From NCBI GenBank assembly GCA_937625935.1, contig OW569376.1, positions 248,001 to 312,000 of the forward strand: a stretch of 64,000 nt of DNA, written 5' to 3'. This DNA comes from Tetramitus jugosus. Lineage: Eukaryota; Heterolobosea; Eutetramitea; Acrasida; Vahlkampfiidae. Position numbers and translations under genes: made by a program. Positions 8,385 to 18,231 of the stretch are shown here, piece after piece. The notes beneath the pieces were generated by a model. That model was given only the letters and a program-made list of their open reading frames with translations. It searched no databases and had not been told where the DNA came from. Every line of letters starts with the position of its first letter. Within the stretch, counting starts at the first letter, position 1.

Positions 8385-10397
8385 TCACTCAAAAGGATCA
8401 ACATTATATCCTTGTATTCCCATCTCTCGTTTTCTTCTATCAATTTCTGATTGGTGTTTCTGCGTTGAAGAGATGCCTTTGATAGGTGCTTCCATGTTCT
8501 CCAAACCTTCAATCTTTTTGCGCCTTTCTCGCTCTTGCCTGCTGTAGAATTTGTCCTCTCTCTTTTGGAAGACCTCTTTATCGTGCTTACTCCAATTAAT
8601 TTCTTTGTTGATCTTGGGTGTATATCTTCTGTATTGCCACTTCTTATTTTTCTCATCTGATTCAGGACGCGAAGTCGGGGTTGTTCTGATAGACTGTGGT
8701 GTTAAGTCTCCAGAAAGTACCATGTAGTCTATATCCAATAGGGCTGACACGATATCTGCACATTGATGATAGGACTGAATCTTGACTCTCAAGGAGTCGT
8801 ACAAACCAATCGTCCGTGGATTATGGAATTGAATAGGAAATTGGTATAAGTCGATAGTTAGATATGATTCATCTTCGATCTTCTGCCTCCATTCTGCCAG
8901 AGTAGTGCAAACGTTGAAAGAGCTGTTTCTGCAAAGATTGCCTGGTACAGCATTTTCAATTGCGTTTGCAAAGGAATGTACAATCTTCTTAGAAATAGGA
9001 TCTGAGAAAGAGTCAGTGCTTGCTATCGAGCGAATGTAAGATGCAATAGACATGTCCACAGATCCTCCACCAGGAATAATCTGACAATCTTCGAATGCAT
9101 TTTGCAACACCTTTAAAGTATTTCTAAGAACCTTACGTAGAGTTTCGACTGTATACGTCGTTGGCGCGAAAAGCTCAATTGTTGATACACTTTGTGGGAG
9201 GCCACTCAAGTACGTGTAAGCGCTTGATTGATCCTCCTGTACTTCCACACAACCAATTTTTGCAAGAAATTGATCCTTTTGACCAAGTGTTAGTTGTTTC
9301 AGAATATTATGAATGAATTTAACCCCACAACAAGCGGCCAGTTTGTGTGCTGTTTCTTTTCTAACGTGTCTCAAAGCGATAACTCCATGTTGAGCAAATA
9401 TATTAAGGGAGGTTGCATCAATGGCATCAATAGATATCACAACTTTGGCCCCAGAATCAATAATGGTGTCTATCCTATTATTGATCATACTTCTCTCTGC
9501 ATTGACCAACTCAACTCTCTGTTGAGCAGTGTGAAACTGCATATTCAGGTGCTGAGTATTGGATCTTTGAGCTAATTCCAATGGCTCGGAGATAAATACA
9601 ACAAGAGAGTCGGTTAACAGCCGAGGCATATCGATATCACGCACTCCCTGATCTATCACTATTCCATCAAAATGCTGCACAAATGTCTCTACATCATACC
9701 TACATATAATATCGATTGCTTTCGAGGAGGTATTAGTCGATAAAATTGATTCTTGCTCCATTTTCATTTGCTTAACTGTTTTCTTCTCATACAACCTCTG
9801 TATTGCTGTGACACAAACAGCAGCAAAATTAGAGATCAAACTCTCTTCGATCCTCGTACGTAACACAGATTCAGCCAGCGAAATCAAGTATTCTTTGTCG
9901 ATATCAACAAAGGAGTCCAGACTCACTTGTTCCGTTTTCAAAATGTGAACCGTGTGCTCCTTTTTCATTTTCTCAATCGATTGTTTTGTCAATTGCTGAT
10001 AAATGCGGGCGATAGTCTTTGGATGAATCGCGTCATTTCTCATCATATCAAACGCTTCACCAATTAATGCACCTGCCATGCAAATGGCACCCTTTGTTCC
10101 ATCTCCTGCCATCGTTTGAACACTTCTCGTCATTCGTTTCAACAGAGCGCTCACAGGGTGATTACTTCTCATGTTGTCCAACAAGAAATGGCCATCCCTA
10201 CCGATTGTCAATTGAGGAATCTTGTACGCAGAGTTGTCCACTTCTTGAGAGCTGTAGTGCACAAAGAGGCATGTTTGGCCACATGGACCCATTGCTTGAC
10301 CAATGACGGGGCACACTTGATCACAAAGTATGGAATGTATCACTGATTGTGTTGCCGTGGGAAATCCAACTGACAATGTCGAGCTGCTCTGCATCAT
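8385..10397 (-). CDS. Divergent group II chaperonin (CCT/TCP-1-like) with charged C-terminal extension
   Basis: 670 residues counted from the first in-frame ATG (10395-10397). The frame is open for 32 more codons upstream without an ATG, so a missed 5' exon is possible. Chaperonin hallmarks are VIGQAMGPCGQ (the GPxG nucleotide loop), TMAGDGTKGAI near residue 97 (family GDGTT/N), an apical-domain region VVISIDAIDATSLNIFAQHG then IALRHVRKETAHKLAACCG, IIPGGGSVDMSIASYIRS near 440 and LDIDYMVLSGD near 555. The order is that of a full equatorial-intermediate-apical chaperonin of about 560 residues. The remaining 110 residues are highly charged (KHDKEVFQKRED, RQERERRKKIEG) and not part of any CCT subunit I know. 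It is either a fast-evolving CCT paralogue or a BBS6/10/12-type relative; which one is undecided. Confidence 0.8.
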   Translation of the reverse strand: MMQSSSTLSVGFPTATQSVIHSILCDQVCPVIGQAMGPCGQTCLFVHYSSQEVDNSAYKIPQLTIGRDGHFLLDNMRSNHPVSALLKRMTRSVQTMAGDGTKGAICMAGALIGEAFDMMRNDAIHPKTIARIYQQLTKQSIEKMKKEHTVHILKTEQVSLDSFVDIDKEYLISLAESVLRTRIEESLISNFAAVCVTAIQRLYEKKTVKQMKMEQESILSTNTSSKAIDIICRYDVETFVQHFDGIVIDQGVRDIDMPRLLTDSLVVFISEPLELAQRSNTQHLNMQFHTAQQRVELVNAERSMINNRIDTIIDSGAKVVISIDAIDATSLNIFAQHGVIALRHVRKETAHKLAACCGVKFIHNILKQLTLGQKDQFLAKIGCVEVQEDQSSAYTYLSGLPQSVSTIELFAPTTYTVETLRKVLRNTLKVLQNAFEDCQIIPGGGSVDMSIASYIRSIASTDSFSDPISKKIVHSFANAIENAVPGNLCRNSSFNVCTTLAEWRQKIEDESYLTIDLYQFPIQFHNPRTIGLYDSLRVKIQSYHQCADIVSALLDIDYMVLSGDLTPQSIRTTPTSRPESDEKNKKWQYRRYTPKINKEINWSKHDKEVFQKREDKFYSRQERERRKKIEGLENMEAPIKGISSTQKHQSEIDRRKREMGIQGYNVDPFE

Positions 10398-10596
10398 ATT
10401 GATCTTTGGACTGACGACTTGTATGTGAATTTTGGCGCGTAAATCAAGTCCGACGTGTTTTCTGATCGGAGTCGGACTCTGTGACGTTGTCAATACCTTC
10501 CAATATGGATTCTAAATTTTGCCGACACATCCCAATTTCACCCTGGAAAAACAACAAAGAGAACCGGAAAGACAAAGTGAACAAGAAAAGAGAAAC

Positions 10597-13500
10597 ATGC
10601 TTGGTTTAGACGACTCTGACGATGATACTTTTAGTGCCTCCTCTTTTGGAGATTCCACAGGGTAAGTTCCACACCTATACCGCTTTACTCTCATGAAGCT
10701 TTCAAATGTTAACACACAACTTGATGTTTTGTCATCACAAACAAATTCCTCGATATCTAATCTGTTTCTTTGTGTCATCTGCGACTTTGTATAGAAACCG
10801 TTTGGGTTCCTTGTTCGGACAGAGTGATGCCAAGTCACAGGCCAGTCTCAAGTACACTCAAAAGAAACAGCCATCATTAACAACGTCATCTCTCAGCAAT
10901 CACCAAGCTGCATCACAACAACCTTCAGCACCAACTGTGTTGCATGCTACTGCTGTTCACTTGTATCAATAGTATGTTGTGTGCTTTCCTTTTTTTCAGC
11001 TTTTTTTATGCATGTAGAAAGCAGGACGAGCTCACTAACAACTGTGAACACATCAGCCAATCACAAACAGGCAAGTTTGAACCCGTGGGCAAAGTGGGAT
11101 GTGCCGTTTTGGGTACACCAGCCAACAATGGTGCCTCTGCTACATATCAACTATTGTGTTATCGTGCCACAAAGGACTATGTGTGTCAAGCAACGATCCC
11201 CACCAACTTTTCATTCACCATCCAAAATGGACAATACGGAAGTTTCTATGACAATAATCAACAATTGTGGAGTTTGTTGTTCCAGACACCGGACGAAGCA
11301 TTTCACTTTGGAATTTTTGTAGCGATCGCAAAGTATGCCACTCAAATCAACACTGTGTCACAAAATTCAATGGAAATCTCCTCGGTCAATATGAACGAAC
11401 AAGCAACTGCTTCCGCTTTGACCGAGAATGATGAAGATGCTGTCCGTGTTGGAAGTCGAGTCGCGGTCAAGTATACTGGATGGTTGCTGAGTTCCGAATC
11501 AGCCGTGAACTACAAGTTGGGAAAATCATTTGATAGTAACGCGAGCAGCGACAAATTATTTAGATTTAAGGTGGATGCCGGAGAAGTCATCAAGGGTTGG
11601 GACAAGGGTCTGATTGGTATGAAGGCTGGTGGAAGACGTTTCCTCGTCATTCCTCCTTCTCTTGCCTATGGAGAAGCAGGAAGACCACCTGTCATTCCTC
11701 AGAATGCTGCCCTCTGTTTCCAAATTGAGGTTGTCAAAGTGAGAAACAGTAGTAGTTCAAGTACTGCTAGTAGCTCTGGATCTATTAGCCCACAGATTCA
11801 ACCAACTATTGTAACCAAGTTGCATGCAGAGCAACCAATTGTTTCACAGAAACAAGTTTCTTCAAAGAAGCGCATGAAGAACAAGTTGCAAGCCTTTGGA
11901 ACACCTTCCCCATTCATGATGGGAAATTACATGGTCAATAACAATGATGATAGTGGTGATGATGAAGATATTCTCTCTACAGCATCATCGGATCATAGTT
12001 CTTCTCATATGTCTGTCTCCTCTCCTGTGGTACAACATCAAGTGACCACTCCAACTGTTCAGCCAGTACAACCTGTGCAGCCAGCAGTTGAGCAAACTGT
12101 CAAGGTAGATCCACAAATGGAGTTGCTGCAGCAACAAATTGCTAGTTTGCAAGCCATGTTACAACAGTCTTCCAAGCCTTCTACGCCGCAAGCCGATAGT
12201 GCCGAGTCCGAGTCTAAGAGTAAGAAAAAGAAGAAGTACAGAAAGAAGAAGCAAGATTCTTCAAGTTCCGAGGCATCTGATGAGGAGCCTGTTGCTGCTG
12301 ATTCCAAGAAGGAAACAATCAAGGCATCTACGCCAACAGTTGATAGTGATCAAGTTGCCAAGTTGATGGAGCGTTTGGAATTTATTTCAGCAAAGGTTGA
12401 AGACATCCATCAAGTCCAAGCAAAACAGTTTAGATCAGAATTGGAAGATGACGAGCACAAGAATGAGAAGTTGATGAGTGGAACTGTGTTGATTGCGAAC
12501 CTACAACATGTTCTTCAACAAAATGATCAATTGAAGTTGGAGATTGCCGCAGAAAGAGATAATGTTGATTCGTTGGTTGAAAAGGTGAGTCAGCTCAGAA
12601 AGAGAAATGAGAAGTATGCCAAGGAGTCATACCAATCTGCTCAAGAACAAGAAAATGAGCACTTGGTCAGTCAATTGGATCTTGCTAAGAAGCAACTGAC
12701 TGATTTGAAGCGTAAATGCAAGAGATTAGAGGATCAAGTCGAAACAGAAAGAGAGACTGCATCCCAAACACAAAGCGAGCACGATAATCAAATCAAGCAG
12801 CTGAAGAAGCAATTGGAGGAAGCAAAGGTGCAATCCAGAGAGCGTGAGGTTCAATTGCAAAATGATTTCCTTGAACAAAAGAAGAATTATGAAGAGCAAA
12901 TCAAGCAATACTCTCATGAGTCACAGAACACTGAAGTGGAACGTTCTCAACGAGAACAGCAACTACAAACATTGTTGCAACAAACTCAAACTAAACTCTC
13001 AAATACCTCAAGTGAGCTATTGAAGGTTCAGAGTGAATTGACACATGTCCAGGGAGAGCTGCAAGAAAGAGACTCTTCCTTGCTTCAAAAGCAAAGTAGA
13101 ATCAATCTGTTGGAAACAAAGAACGCAAGTTTGGCCAAGAGAGTGGATGACTTGGAATCTGAATCTGGTGAAGTGACAGACCAAGTCAGGGAGTCTGAGA
13201 AGAACATTAGTAATCTCTCTAGACAATTAGAACAACTCAAGACAGCTTTGCAAGAGAAGCATGCTGAACTCTTGGAATCACAAGAAGAACTTTCTCAAGC
13301 AAATGAACAGCATGAAGAAACATTGGATAACTTGCGAGAGGCATTCAAGAGTCGTTTACAAGAGTACCAAGCCAATCAATTGCAAGAGTCTGTCTCTGAG
13401 ACACTCCAACAAGCACTCCGTTGGATGGTTCGTAATGTTTATTCTACCATGAAGGATTCTGCATTGCAAGGACAAGTTGAAAAGAGATACAAGGGACAGA

Positions 13501-14939
13501 AGATATTGTCTGCCCTTGCAGGTGTTCTGAAACACTATATGGTTCTCCTCATTGAGAATGTTGATGAAGGTGTTGATATCGATGAAATTGAAGTCGAACA
13601 ACCTGAATCTGTTGAACTTTCTGATGACGAGGGCGAGCAAAGTGGACAAGAAGAAGAAAACATTGAAGAAGCAGAAGAGCCAGTCAGTCAAGCAGTTGAT
13701 CAACAAGAAGAAGTTGAGCAAGAAGCGGTTGAATCAATTGAGCAAGAAGAGGAACCTGAGCAAGAGGAAACTGAGCAAGAGGAAACTGAGCAAGAGGAAA
13801 CTGAGCAAGAAGTTGAACCAATTGAACAGGAGCACGTAGTTGAAGATGAAGAGGAGGAAGTTCCGGAAGAAACACAGGAACAAGAAGACCAAATCACTGA
13901 AGATGATCTAGCACAACCAGAAACTGTTGAACAACCAGAAGAGCAGACAGAAGATGAAGGTATTGAAGAAGCAGAGGAAACTGAGGTTGAGGAGCAAGAA
14001 ATCGGAGAGTCTGCACATGAGCAAGAAGACGAAGAGCAAGAGGAAATCGTAGAAGAGCATGCTGAAAATGAAGAAGAACAACAACCCGTTGAATCAAATA
14101 TTTCTCTTGAGCAAGATGTGGAAGAGGTTGAGCACACCAATGAGGAGGAAAATGTACCATCTGATGTAGACGCATCTGAAGAGGTACATTCGGAAGAGGA
14201 ACAACATGTTGAACAAGAGGAAAGTACTGTTGGTGTTGAAGAGGACACTAATCAACACACCGAAGATATCGAATCTGAACCTGTTCACAGTGCTGTCGAA
14301 GAATCTCCACTGAAGGATGACGAGGACGAGTCTGTTCCTGTTGAATCCCAACAAAACGTTGTCGGTGGTTTCGCTTTTGGTTTGCGAGCTCTGCTTCTTT
14401 CAAAACCCCAGGAGGATGAGAATGAGCAAGGAGAGGAGAAGGAAGTCGAAGAAGACAAAGCCCAAGATGAAACAAACGAACCAAGTCCTCGCGAAGAACA
14501 ACAACCAAATGAGGAGGAAGATCAAGATGAAATCAATGAGGAGGAAGAGAACGGTTCAAATGAAGAGGTTGACAACGATGCAACTCCTTCTGAGGAACAC
14601 AACAATGAAGAAATTGTCAGTGAAGAAGCTGCCAATGAAGAAATTGTAAGTGAAGAACAAGAGGAACAAGAAAATGACTTGAATAATGAACCTGAACAGA
14701 GTCAACCATTGAACATCTCGACTGAAGTTATTACCCCTCAGACGAACAATACTTCCAAGCCTAACACACCAAGCAAACTATTTAGCTACAGTGACGATGA
14801 GGACGATATACCAGTGCCATTCGCACCTAAAGTAGTAGAACCAACGGCTGAAGATCTCCAAAAACAAGAACAACTTCAAAAAGCAAAGAAGGCAAGTACT
14901 TCGAAACTGTTCATGGACGATGATGATGATTTCTGGTAA
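10597..14939 (+). CDS. FKBP15: FKBP15/WAFL-type protein: WH1-like domain, FKBP domain, coiled coil, acidic tail
   Basis: Three exons, 10597-10661, 10795-10971 and 11057-14939 (introns of 133 and 85 nt, donors GTAAGT and GTATGT), give 1374 residues. Exon 1 (MLGLDDSDDDTFSASSFGDS) and exon 2 (NRLGSLFGQ, then TVLHATAVHLYQ) match the start of FKBP15 and its WH1-like domain, which exon 3 continues (QTGKFEPVGKVGCAVLG). An FKBP domain spans about 209-309 (VKYTGWLL, IKGWDKGLIGMKAGGRR, IPPSLAYGEAG). A long coiled coil covers 515-862, then a conserved block (WMVRNVYSTMKDS, GQKILSAL), a 400-residue Glu-rich tail and a terminal LFMDDDDDFW, as in animal FKBP15. The family sits on early endosomes with actin and binds the FAM21 tail of the WASH complex. 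Splicing into Y-Q-S-Q-T-G restores the conserved strand, which is why these junctions were chosen. Confidence 0.9.
13758..13811 (+). repeat. 15-bp coding minisatellite (Glu-rich)
   Basis: Three exact tandem copies of GAGCAAGAGGAAACT at 13758-13802, followed by a decayed fourth copy, encode EQEET repeats in the acidic tail of the FKBP15 gene. A related unit precedes it at 13739. Confidence 0.9.
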
Positions 14940-15035
14940 CTAAAATCAGGTTAATATTTCATAACCAACTCTGAATAAATAACTTATATTTTGTAATTGT
15001 ATGCTTCATTTTTCCTTGTAAGAATTTATTTTCTC

Positions 15036-16028
15036 TCAATACATTGCCAGTGTGCTACAACAGAGCAAGCTCGTGATGGAATACAATATGGACATTGGAT
15101 ACTTAGCACTTGTTTTCTTGAACTGCCGAGAACTATCGTGATACTTTGACCACGAAATGTGTCGTATTACACCACAAAGAATAGACACAAGTGCACTCCG
15201 TGTTACAGTCTTCTCCAAGTGCATCTTGCCGTGCCTTTTCCAATGAGTAAAGAACAAAATGAATGGCAATACTAAACAATAAGAACCTAAACGATGATAG
15301 GTGGAAACAAAAGAAGCGTCTTTCACTTCACCATCCTTGTTCTTAAACAGCTCTAAACTGAGCCCAGAGTTCTTTGACAAGCCAGGTATCTGATCATTGA
15401 TCTGATCCGGTGTTAAATCATTGCGCGAGCACAGGGACAGCAATTTAGTCCTCTGTGAATTGATGGAAAAGTGTTCGTTGAATCGGAAGAGGAGATATGC
15501 AGTTTTCGAGTCCAAAGCAAGAACGCTCTCGGTCTCTTGCCGAACGCTCGCTAATTGTCCTGTCCAGTAATACCTATCATTCGATGACATGTCGTACCAC
15601 TTCCAACATACAACCTCCATGTTTGCGCACCGCTCATTCACCGTAAAATAGGAGAAAATTGAAAGCCACAACTCATCGGGCAAAATTTCCCAATTGCTCC
15701 GAGTCTGCTCCTCGCCAGGCCGTGTGCACAATAATAATTGTTGTAGTTGATATTGTTCAGGTTGTTCTGGTTGTTGTTGTTGTGCGATACAGGCGGCACT
15801 CTGATTCATCTTCAATAGCAATAAACTTCTATTCTCAATAATTTCACTCTGTACTTGATTCTGAATCATCTCTACTTCGTAGTGATTTCTCTGGTGGAGC
15901 CAATGATCTATTGCTGGGAATGAATGACAGAACAGTTCAGTCACAGATGGAATGAGACTGATCAGATGAGTGTTGAATGATATGGGAGTGTTATCCGCTT
16001 TGGTATAGTCGAAATCGTCAAAAAACAT
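15036..16028 (-). CDS. F-box protein with C-terminal hydrophobic segments
   Basis: 330 residues from an ATG at 16026-16028. The F-box lies at about 113-155 (EILPDELWLSIFSYFT, then the VCWKWYDMSS and YYW positions). A Gln-rich stretch precedes it (QQQQPEQPEQYQLQQ). After it come a charged middle region and two hydrophobic segments, YCLVLPFILFFTHW and the C-terminal SILYSITSLLCCSTLAMY, either of which could span a membrane. F-box proteins link substrates to SCF (Skp1-cullin) ubiquitin ligases; possible membrane anchoring would direct this one to membrane substrates. No WD, LRR or Kelch substrate domain is present. The frame stays open for 71 codons upstream of the ATG, starting at a TTG, so an extra 5' exon cannot be excluded. 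Confidence 0.75.
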   Translation of the reverse strand: MFFDDFDYTKADNTPISFNTHLISLIPSVTELFCHSFPAIDHWLHQRNHYEVEMIQNQVQSEIIENRSLLLLKMNQSAACIAQQQQPEQPEQYQLQQLLLCTRPGEEQTRSNWEILPDELWLSIFSYFTVNERCANMEVVCWKWYDMSSNDRYYWTGQLASVRQETESVLALDSKTAYLLFRFNEHFSINSQRTKLLSLCSRNDLTPDQINDQIPGLSKNSGLSLELFKNKDGEVKDASFVSTYHRLGSYCLVLPFILFFTHWKRHGKMHLEKTVTRSALVSILCGVIRHISWSKYHDSSRQFKKTSAKYPMSILYSITSLLCCSTLAMY

Positions 16029-16684
16029 GATTGTGTTGCGAGTCTCAGTATATAGTTTATGTTGGACTTTATGACTTTGACTTGTTTGATACTTTTGAGT
16101 TGGATAGTGTGATGGTGGGTGGTGGATTGGGCCGACAGGATGGGTTGGAGTGTGTGCACAAATTCTTCCATGATGATCGAGCTCTAAAAATTTTTTCAAA
16201 GCGGCTTTCAGTTTACGGGAGAACACATTTGGGGTTTTCAATCCTAAAATATTTCTGGAGTTTCAATGTCGCAACTTTATCCAATGCCATATCTGGAAAT
16301 TAACCAGTTCTCGTTCTACAAACATTAGGTGATTCTCTACTTGAGGAAATTGGCTTTAATGAGAAGTTTGTTCAGTTTGTTAGTTGATTGGTTCCGCTTG
16401 ATGGTTGTTGGTGTTCAACATCTCTTTGGCTGGGAAAGATCTGGAACTATTGAGGAATCAAATTGTGGTTTGAAATTATTTCCAGTAAGAACACCTAGAT
16501 GATTAACTAATCATGCTTCACGGAAGGTAAGGCAGACTACTGTGAACTGATCACTTTATAGTGTGAGGTGTTGTAAAAAAACGATCAAGCTACTCCATAG
16601 GAGATTTTTTTTGGCAGGAATCACTTTTTCTTTGATTTTTTCTTTTGGACGAACAACAAAAAAGCAAAGCAGAAGCACCATCAA
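16029..16684. other. Intergenic region between the F-box gene and RAB14
   Basis: 656 bp between divergent genes. Positions 16029-16241 are open in the F-box frame but lack an ATG. The rest is AT-rich with two small palindromic stretches (TGATTAACTAATCA near 16500 and TCACTTTATAGTGTGA near 16552) that could be protein-binding sites or chance. No RNA gene is recognised. Confidence 0.5.
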
Positions 16685-17456
16685 ATGAACACGTCGACAC
16701 ACGAGTACACATTCAAATATATTATCATTGGGGATAGCGGTGTGGGTAAAAGCTCAATAATGTCCCAATTCACAGATGGCAAATGTAAGCTTTTCCATTG
16801 CTTTTTTTATTGGAATTTGAATTTAATTTGAATGCATTTGTGATCTGGTGATCTGAACATCATTTCTCTTCATTCTCCTATCATACGTACTCACACTACA
16901 CTCTTTGGCAGTTCAAATGAACCTACCCCATACGCTCGGTGTTGAATTTGGTGCCAAAGTCATCGACATTAACAACAATCATGTCAAGCTTCAAGTGTGG
17001 GACACTGCAGGTCAAGAGAGGTTTCGTTCTGTGACTCGATCTTACTACAGGGGCAGTGCAGGTGCATTGTTGGTCTATGATGTGACCCGAAGAGAAACTT
17101 TTATTCATTTAACCAACTGGTTGACCGACTGTCGGAATCAAACGACTCCCAACACTGTGATTCTCATGATTGGTAACAAGTGTGATCTGAACGATCAGAG
17201 ACAAGTGAGTTCCGAAGAGGCCAAAGAATTTGCGCAGGAAAATAATTTGCTGTACATGGAGACGAGCGCGAAAATGGGAACCAACGTTGAAGAATCATTT
17301 GTCAGCACGGCGAAAAAGATTTTTAGTAATATTGAGCGTGGAACGATTGATGCGAATACAATGGACAGTGGGGTGTCGTTCCCTGTGAGTTCCATGATGC
17401 ATGCAAGTGCATTGAATGATTCAAGTTCGCAATACCCTTCCACGTGTCAGTGCTGA
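16685..17456 (+). CDS. RAB14: Small GTPase Rab14
   Basis: Two exons, 16685-16784 and 16912-17456 (127-nt intron, GTAAGC...GGCAG), encode 214 residues. All nucleotide-binding motifs are intact: GDSGVGKSS (P loop, residues 16-24), HTLGVEFG (switch I), [19 protein letters not shown] (switch II), GNKCDL and ETSAK. The C-terminus QC-x motif reads CQC, a double-geranylgeranylation signal. The YIIIGD start, the HTLGVEF, the [22 protein letters not shown] stretch in parts, and [13 protein letters not shown] fit Rab14 better than Rab2 or Rab4, its nearest relatives. Rab14 works between the Golgi and early endosomes and on phagosomes. Without the first exon the P loop would be missing. Confidence 0.93.
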
Positions 17457-17483
17457 TGATGATGAGATGCTGTTTTTTCTAAT

Positions 17484-18005
17484 TCATGATAGCTCTTCTG
17501 AGATCTGAGCAAGCTTGGTGGCGACTTGCTCAAAAGTGGGTCGTTTGTGTCGATCGGATTGCCAACAACTCGTTGTTAACTCATAAAAAGCTTCTACAAT
17601 GTGAGCGACATTGGCAGAAGAATTGTAGATATCGTAATTGCTCTGAGCAAAAAATTGGTTTAACACTTTTCATCGTGCCCTTTTCGAGTCAAGAACCTGG
17701 GTTCCTGTGGTGCCGAATACTCTATGTGGAGAAATGGGAGTTCATCAAAATTACAACCAAATTACACACGACTTACCAATCGTTGCATAAGAGACTCCAA
17801 TCGTAAATGCGGTATTGGCCGCTTTGCTCAAACCAAAATCATTCTCACGTCTCCTCTCTCATCCAACAATATATTTTGAGGTTTCCAATCTGTGTATGAT
17901 ACGAGGGTTCCTTTAGTGCAAATAAGTCATCGTCAGCAATCTGGGATAGAATACTTATTTTCTTCCTCAAATCGTTGAAATTACGGTTCACTTGGATGAC
18001 AAACT
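17484..18005 (-). pseudogene. Decayed protein kinase gene (TKL/tyrosine-kinase-like C-lobe)
   Basis: On the minus strand several kinase landmarks appear in order but in different frames. They are NDLRKKISILSQIADD (helix E region, about 17930-17985), DWKPQNILLDERGDVR (catalytic loop, about 17845-17890), then after a frameshift NDFGLSKA (DFG motif), an intron-like GTAAGT...ACATAG at 17722-17776, EYSAPQEP in place of APE, a stop, and finally CWQSDRHKRPTF with KLAQI (the C-terminal helix H/I motif, 17484-17600). The HRD motif is lost, about 20-30 residues between APE and CW are missing, and at least one frameshift and one stop interrupt the frame. This is a dead copy of a kinase with its intron retained, so it likely arose by DNA duplication rather than retroposition. 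It lies between RAB14 and RAB3GAP1. Confidence 0.8.
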
Positions 18006-18231
18006 TGCCTGACACCACTCAACACGAGGTGTCGCAGGGATGATGCAGTCATTTTGGCATCGACGACCAACAACAATTCAGGAGAAGCAACAGCGATAGA
18101 ATGGCTGCCAGGAGGCAAAATTGAGATAGTCGTGGTCATAGTTTTTGTATTGGCTGATAGGAGGGCGGAGAAAATCACAAAGCTCATAGTCTCATAAGGA
18201 AAATTATTGTTGTGGCAACGACGTTCCAGTA

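Noticed and set aside
10972-10999. A 28-nt intron in FKBP15 with acceptor TTTTTTCAG
   Set aside because: It would keep the frame but is implausibly short and places FFYACRKQ in a conserved strand. The 85-nt intron ending at 11056 gives the expected family sequence.
16181-16241. TTG-initiated extension of the F-box protein
   Set aside because: No ATG is present, and the sequence has no family resemblance. The ATG at 16028 was used instead.
17981-18187. Open frame of 68 codons at the kinase relic
   Set aside because: It cannot be linked in frame to the kinase motifs and lacks a domain, so it was not called as a gene; it may be upstream debris of the pseudogene.
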